The notes under the pieces were generated by a model, which was not told where the DNA came from, ran no database searches, and saw only the letters and a program-made list of their open reading frames with translations. From positions 1 to 13,880 of the forward strand of contig CAJUQK010000037.1 of NCBI GenBank assembly GCA_910588205.1: 13,880 nucleotides of DNA, written 5' to 3'. Both the position numbers and the translations under genes were made by a program. Numbering within the stretch: position 1 is the stretch's first letter; each line of letters starts with the position of its first letter. Positions 13,185 through 13,880 of the stretch are shown in pieces. The stretch is from an uncultured Eggerthellaceae bacterium (lineage in GTDB: Bacteria > Actinomycetota > Coriobacteriia > Coriobacteriales > Eggerthellaceae).

Positions 13185-13536
13185 CCTCCCCGCAAGGGGC
13201 GTTCGGCCTTAGGCGTCACGGGTGTCAAGATGCTCGCCTCCCCCGCAAGGGGCATTCGGCCTTGGCCTTGCCCTTCGAAAAGACGTGATGCTTCGCTTAT
13301 ATCACGCTTTTCTCGGCCTGCGGAATCGGCCTCAACCCCTCACGGGGAAGGGCTGTCTTCTGCATAAACAAAAAATCCTCACCGCACTGCTGATGGGACC
13401 CTGCGGGTCCGTATCATCACTACGGGCGGCTTATCGCCGCGGTATCGCGCTTCGCGCGGAAGGATGTGCGGCGCACGGGGGCTTCTTGTTCACAGGTCAA
13501 ATCCGCCGCCTAACTATCTCCGCTGCTGCGCAGCGG
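13185..13536. repeat. Train of short GC-rich hairpins, non-coding
   Basis: At least nine perfect short hairpins follow one another in about 350 bp. They include CCCC-GCAA-GGGG twice (13188-13199 and 13241-13252), each starting CCTCCCC and ending TTCGGCCTT, 53 bp apart. Others are CCCC-TCAC-GGGG (13336-13347), GGACCC-TGC-GGGTCC inside TGATG/CATCA (13391-13419), GCGGC-TTATC-GCCGC (13426-13440), CGCGC-TTC-GCGCG (13446-13458), GTGC-GGC-GCAC (13466-13476) and CCGCTG-CTGCG-CAGCGG (13520-13536). No credible gene covers the stretch. 13038-13184 upstream of it shows neither a gene nor a clear promoter. Confidence 0.7.
13277..13312. terminator. Bidirectional terminator-like hairpin
   Basis: GAAAAG-A-CGTGAT pairs with ATCACG-CTTTTC (12 bp with one bulged A) around an 11-nt loop. 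The A-tract and T-tract flanks give the shape of a bidirectional terminator. No gene on either strand ends just before it, so what it would terminate is unclear. It may instead be part of the hairpin train. Confidence 0.4.
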
Positions 13537-13592
13537 GGTTAAGGGTTGTGACCGCAACGGGAATGCATGGTTTTCTGGGGTGTAACGGGTTC

Positions 13593-13777
13593 GGGCCGAG
13601 CCAGCTCGGTCCCCTGTGACACCCGGGATGATCCTATACGTCAGGTTACCCGGTTGGTGCCGCAATGAACATGTTGCGCGTGATCTTCGCGCAACGCACC
13701 TTTGTGCGGAGCGCGGACAATTCGATTCTGTTGCATTCTTCAGGTTATTGCGTTGGCCAACCGAGGTCGGCCTCTAT
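13593..13777. repeat. Composite REP-like element, copy B
   Basis: This copy aligns along its length with copy A (32-219), in the same orientation. The left palindrome GGGCCGAGC-CA-GCTCGGTCC (13593-13612) has one G-T pair and has lost GTAG. Conserved interior blocks are CTGTGACACCCGG, TACCCGGTTGGTGCCGCAAT, ATGTTGCGCG, GCGCAACGCA and TTGTGCGGAGCGCGGAC. The right palindrome (13754-13777) is degenerate, ending CTAT instead of CTAC. An inner hairpin forms from TTGCGCG and CGCGCAA. It looks older than copy A. Confidence 0.75.
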
Positions 13778-13820
13778 GGTTTGGGCTTATATCATCATTT
13801 CTAAGATTGTCAACAACGAC

Positions 13821-13880
13821 TTACAAAAAATCGGCGAACTGTTATATAATAGCGCCACATTCATATATAAGCACTAAGGA
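13821..13880 (+). promoter_or_regulatory. AT-rich promoter and ribosome binding site of a gene beyond the window
   Basis: A perfect TATAAT (13845-13850) lies in the near-palindrome CTGTTATATAATAG (13839-13852). TTACAA (13821-13826) is a weak -35, 18 bp away. The window ends in TAAGGA, a likely ribosome binding site, so a plus-strand gene probably starts a few bases past 13880. The palindrome over the -10 is a possible operator. The last 100 bp are much more AT-rich than the rest. Confidence 0.55.

Noticed and set aside
13185..13263. Possible CRISPR array from the two CCCC-GCAA-GGGG units
   Set aside because: Only two units, not identical, with no third unit at the same spacing and no cas genes nearby.
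13222..13542. 106-codon plus-strand frame in the hairpin train
   Set aside because: It consists mainly of hairpin sequence, has no ribosome binding site and resembles no protein family.
13665..13877. 70-codon plus-strand frame at the right end
   Set aside because: It runs from repeat copy B across the AT-rich promoter and shows no coding signal.

Overview
The window looks like chromosomal DNA from a moderately high-GC actinobacterium. I would guess Coriobacteriia (Eggerthella/Slackia-like gut bacteria), from GC-rich codon use, GTG starts, leaderless-looking promoters and the protein families present. This is an inference; there is no rRNA or other taxonomic marker. No tRNA, rRNA, transposase, integrase or CRISPR array was found.

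Layout. (1) 1-417: non-coding, with a composite palindromic repeat, a half copy of it and a promoter/operator region. (2) 418-2181 (+): a TetR regulator and a polytopic membrane protein of unknown function (DUF5692-like), closed by a terminator. (3) 2237-2450: a second cluster of the same palindromes. (4) 2451-3335 (-) and 3590-4501 (+): a LysR regulator divergent from an EamA/DMT transporter, followed by a radical SAM protein (4544-5431, +). (5) 5432-10411 (-): a five-gene block reading response regulator, histidine kinase, 31-residue membrane peptide, ABC ATPase, BceB-like ABC permease. (6) 10480-11307 (+): a PtpB-type tyrosine phosphatase, divergent from the response regulator. (7) 11300-13037 (-): a membrane protein (putative CmpB/ABC-type IV family) translationally coupled to an APH-fold protein with an altered catalytic loop. 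(8) 13038-13880: non-coding, holding a train of short hairpins, a second full copy of the composite repeat, and an AT-rich promoter reading out of the window.

How the parts fit. The central block is organised like BceRSAB-type modules, which sense and detoxify cell-envelope peptides. The kinase has two membrane helices and almost no extracellular part, so the transporter permease is probably the sensor. The regulator probably acts on a tandem CTTACA direct repeat (11-bp period) just upstream of the small-peptide/ABC genes. The unlisted 31-residue peptide has a near-consensus ribosome binding site and ends 7 nt before the ATPase start; it is the most interesting new candidate here. The second notable signal is the repeat family: REP-like palindromes with a GTAG flank, arranged in inverted pairs around a conserved core of about 140 bp, present near both ends of the window.
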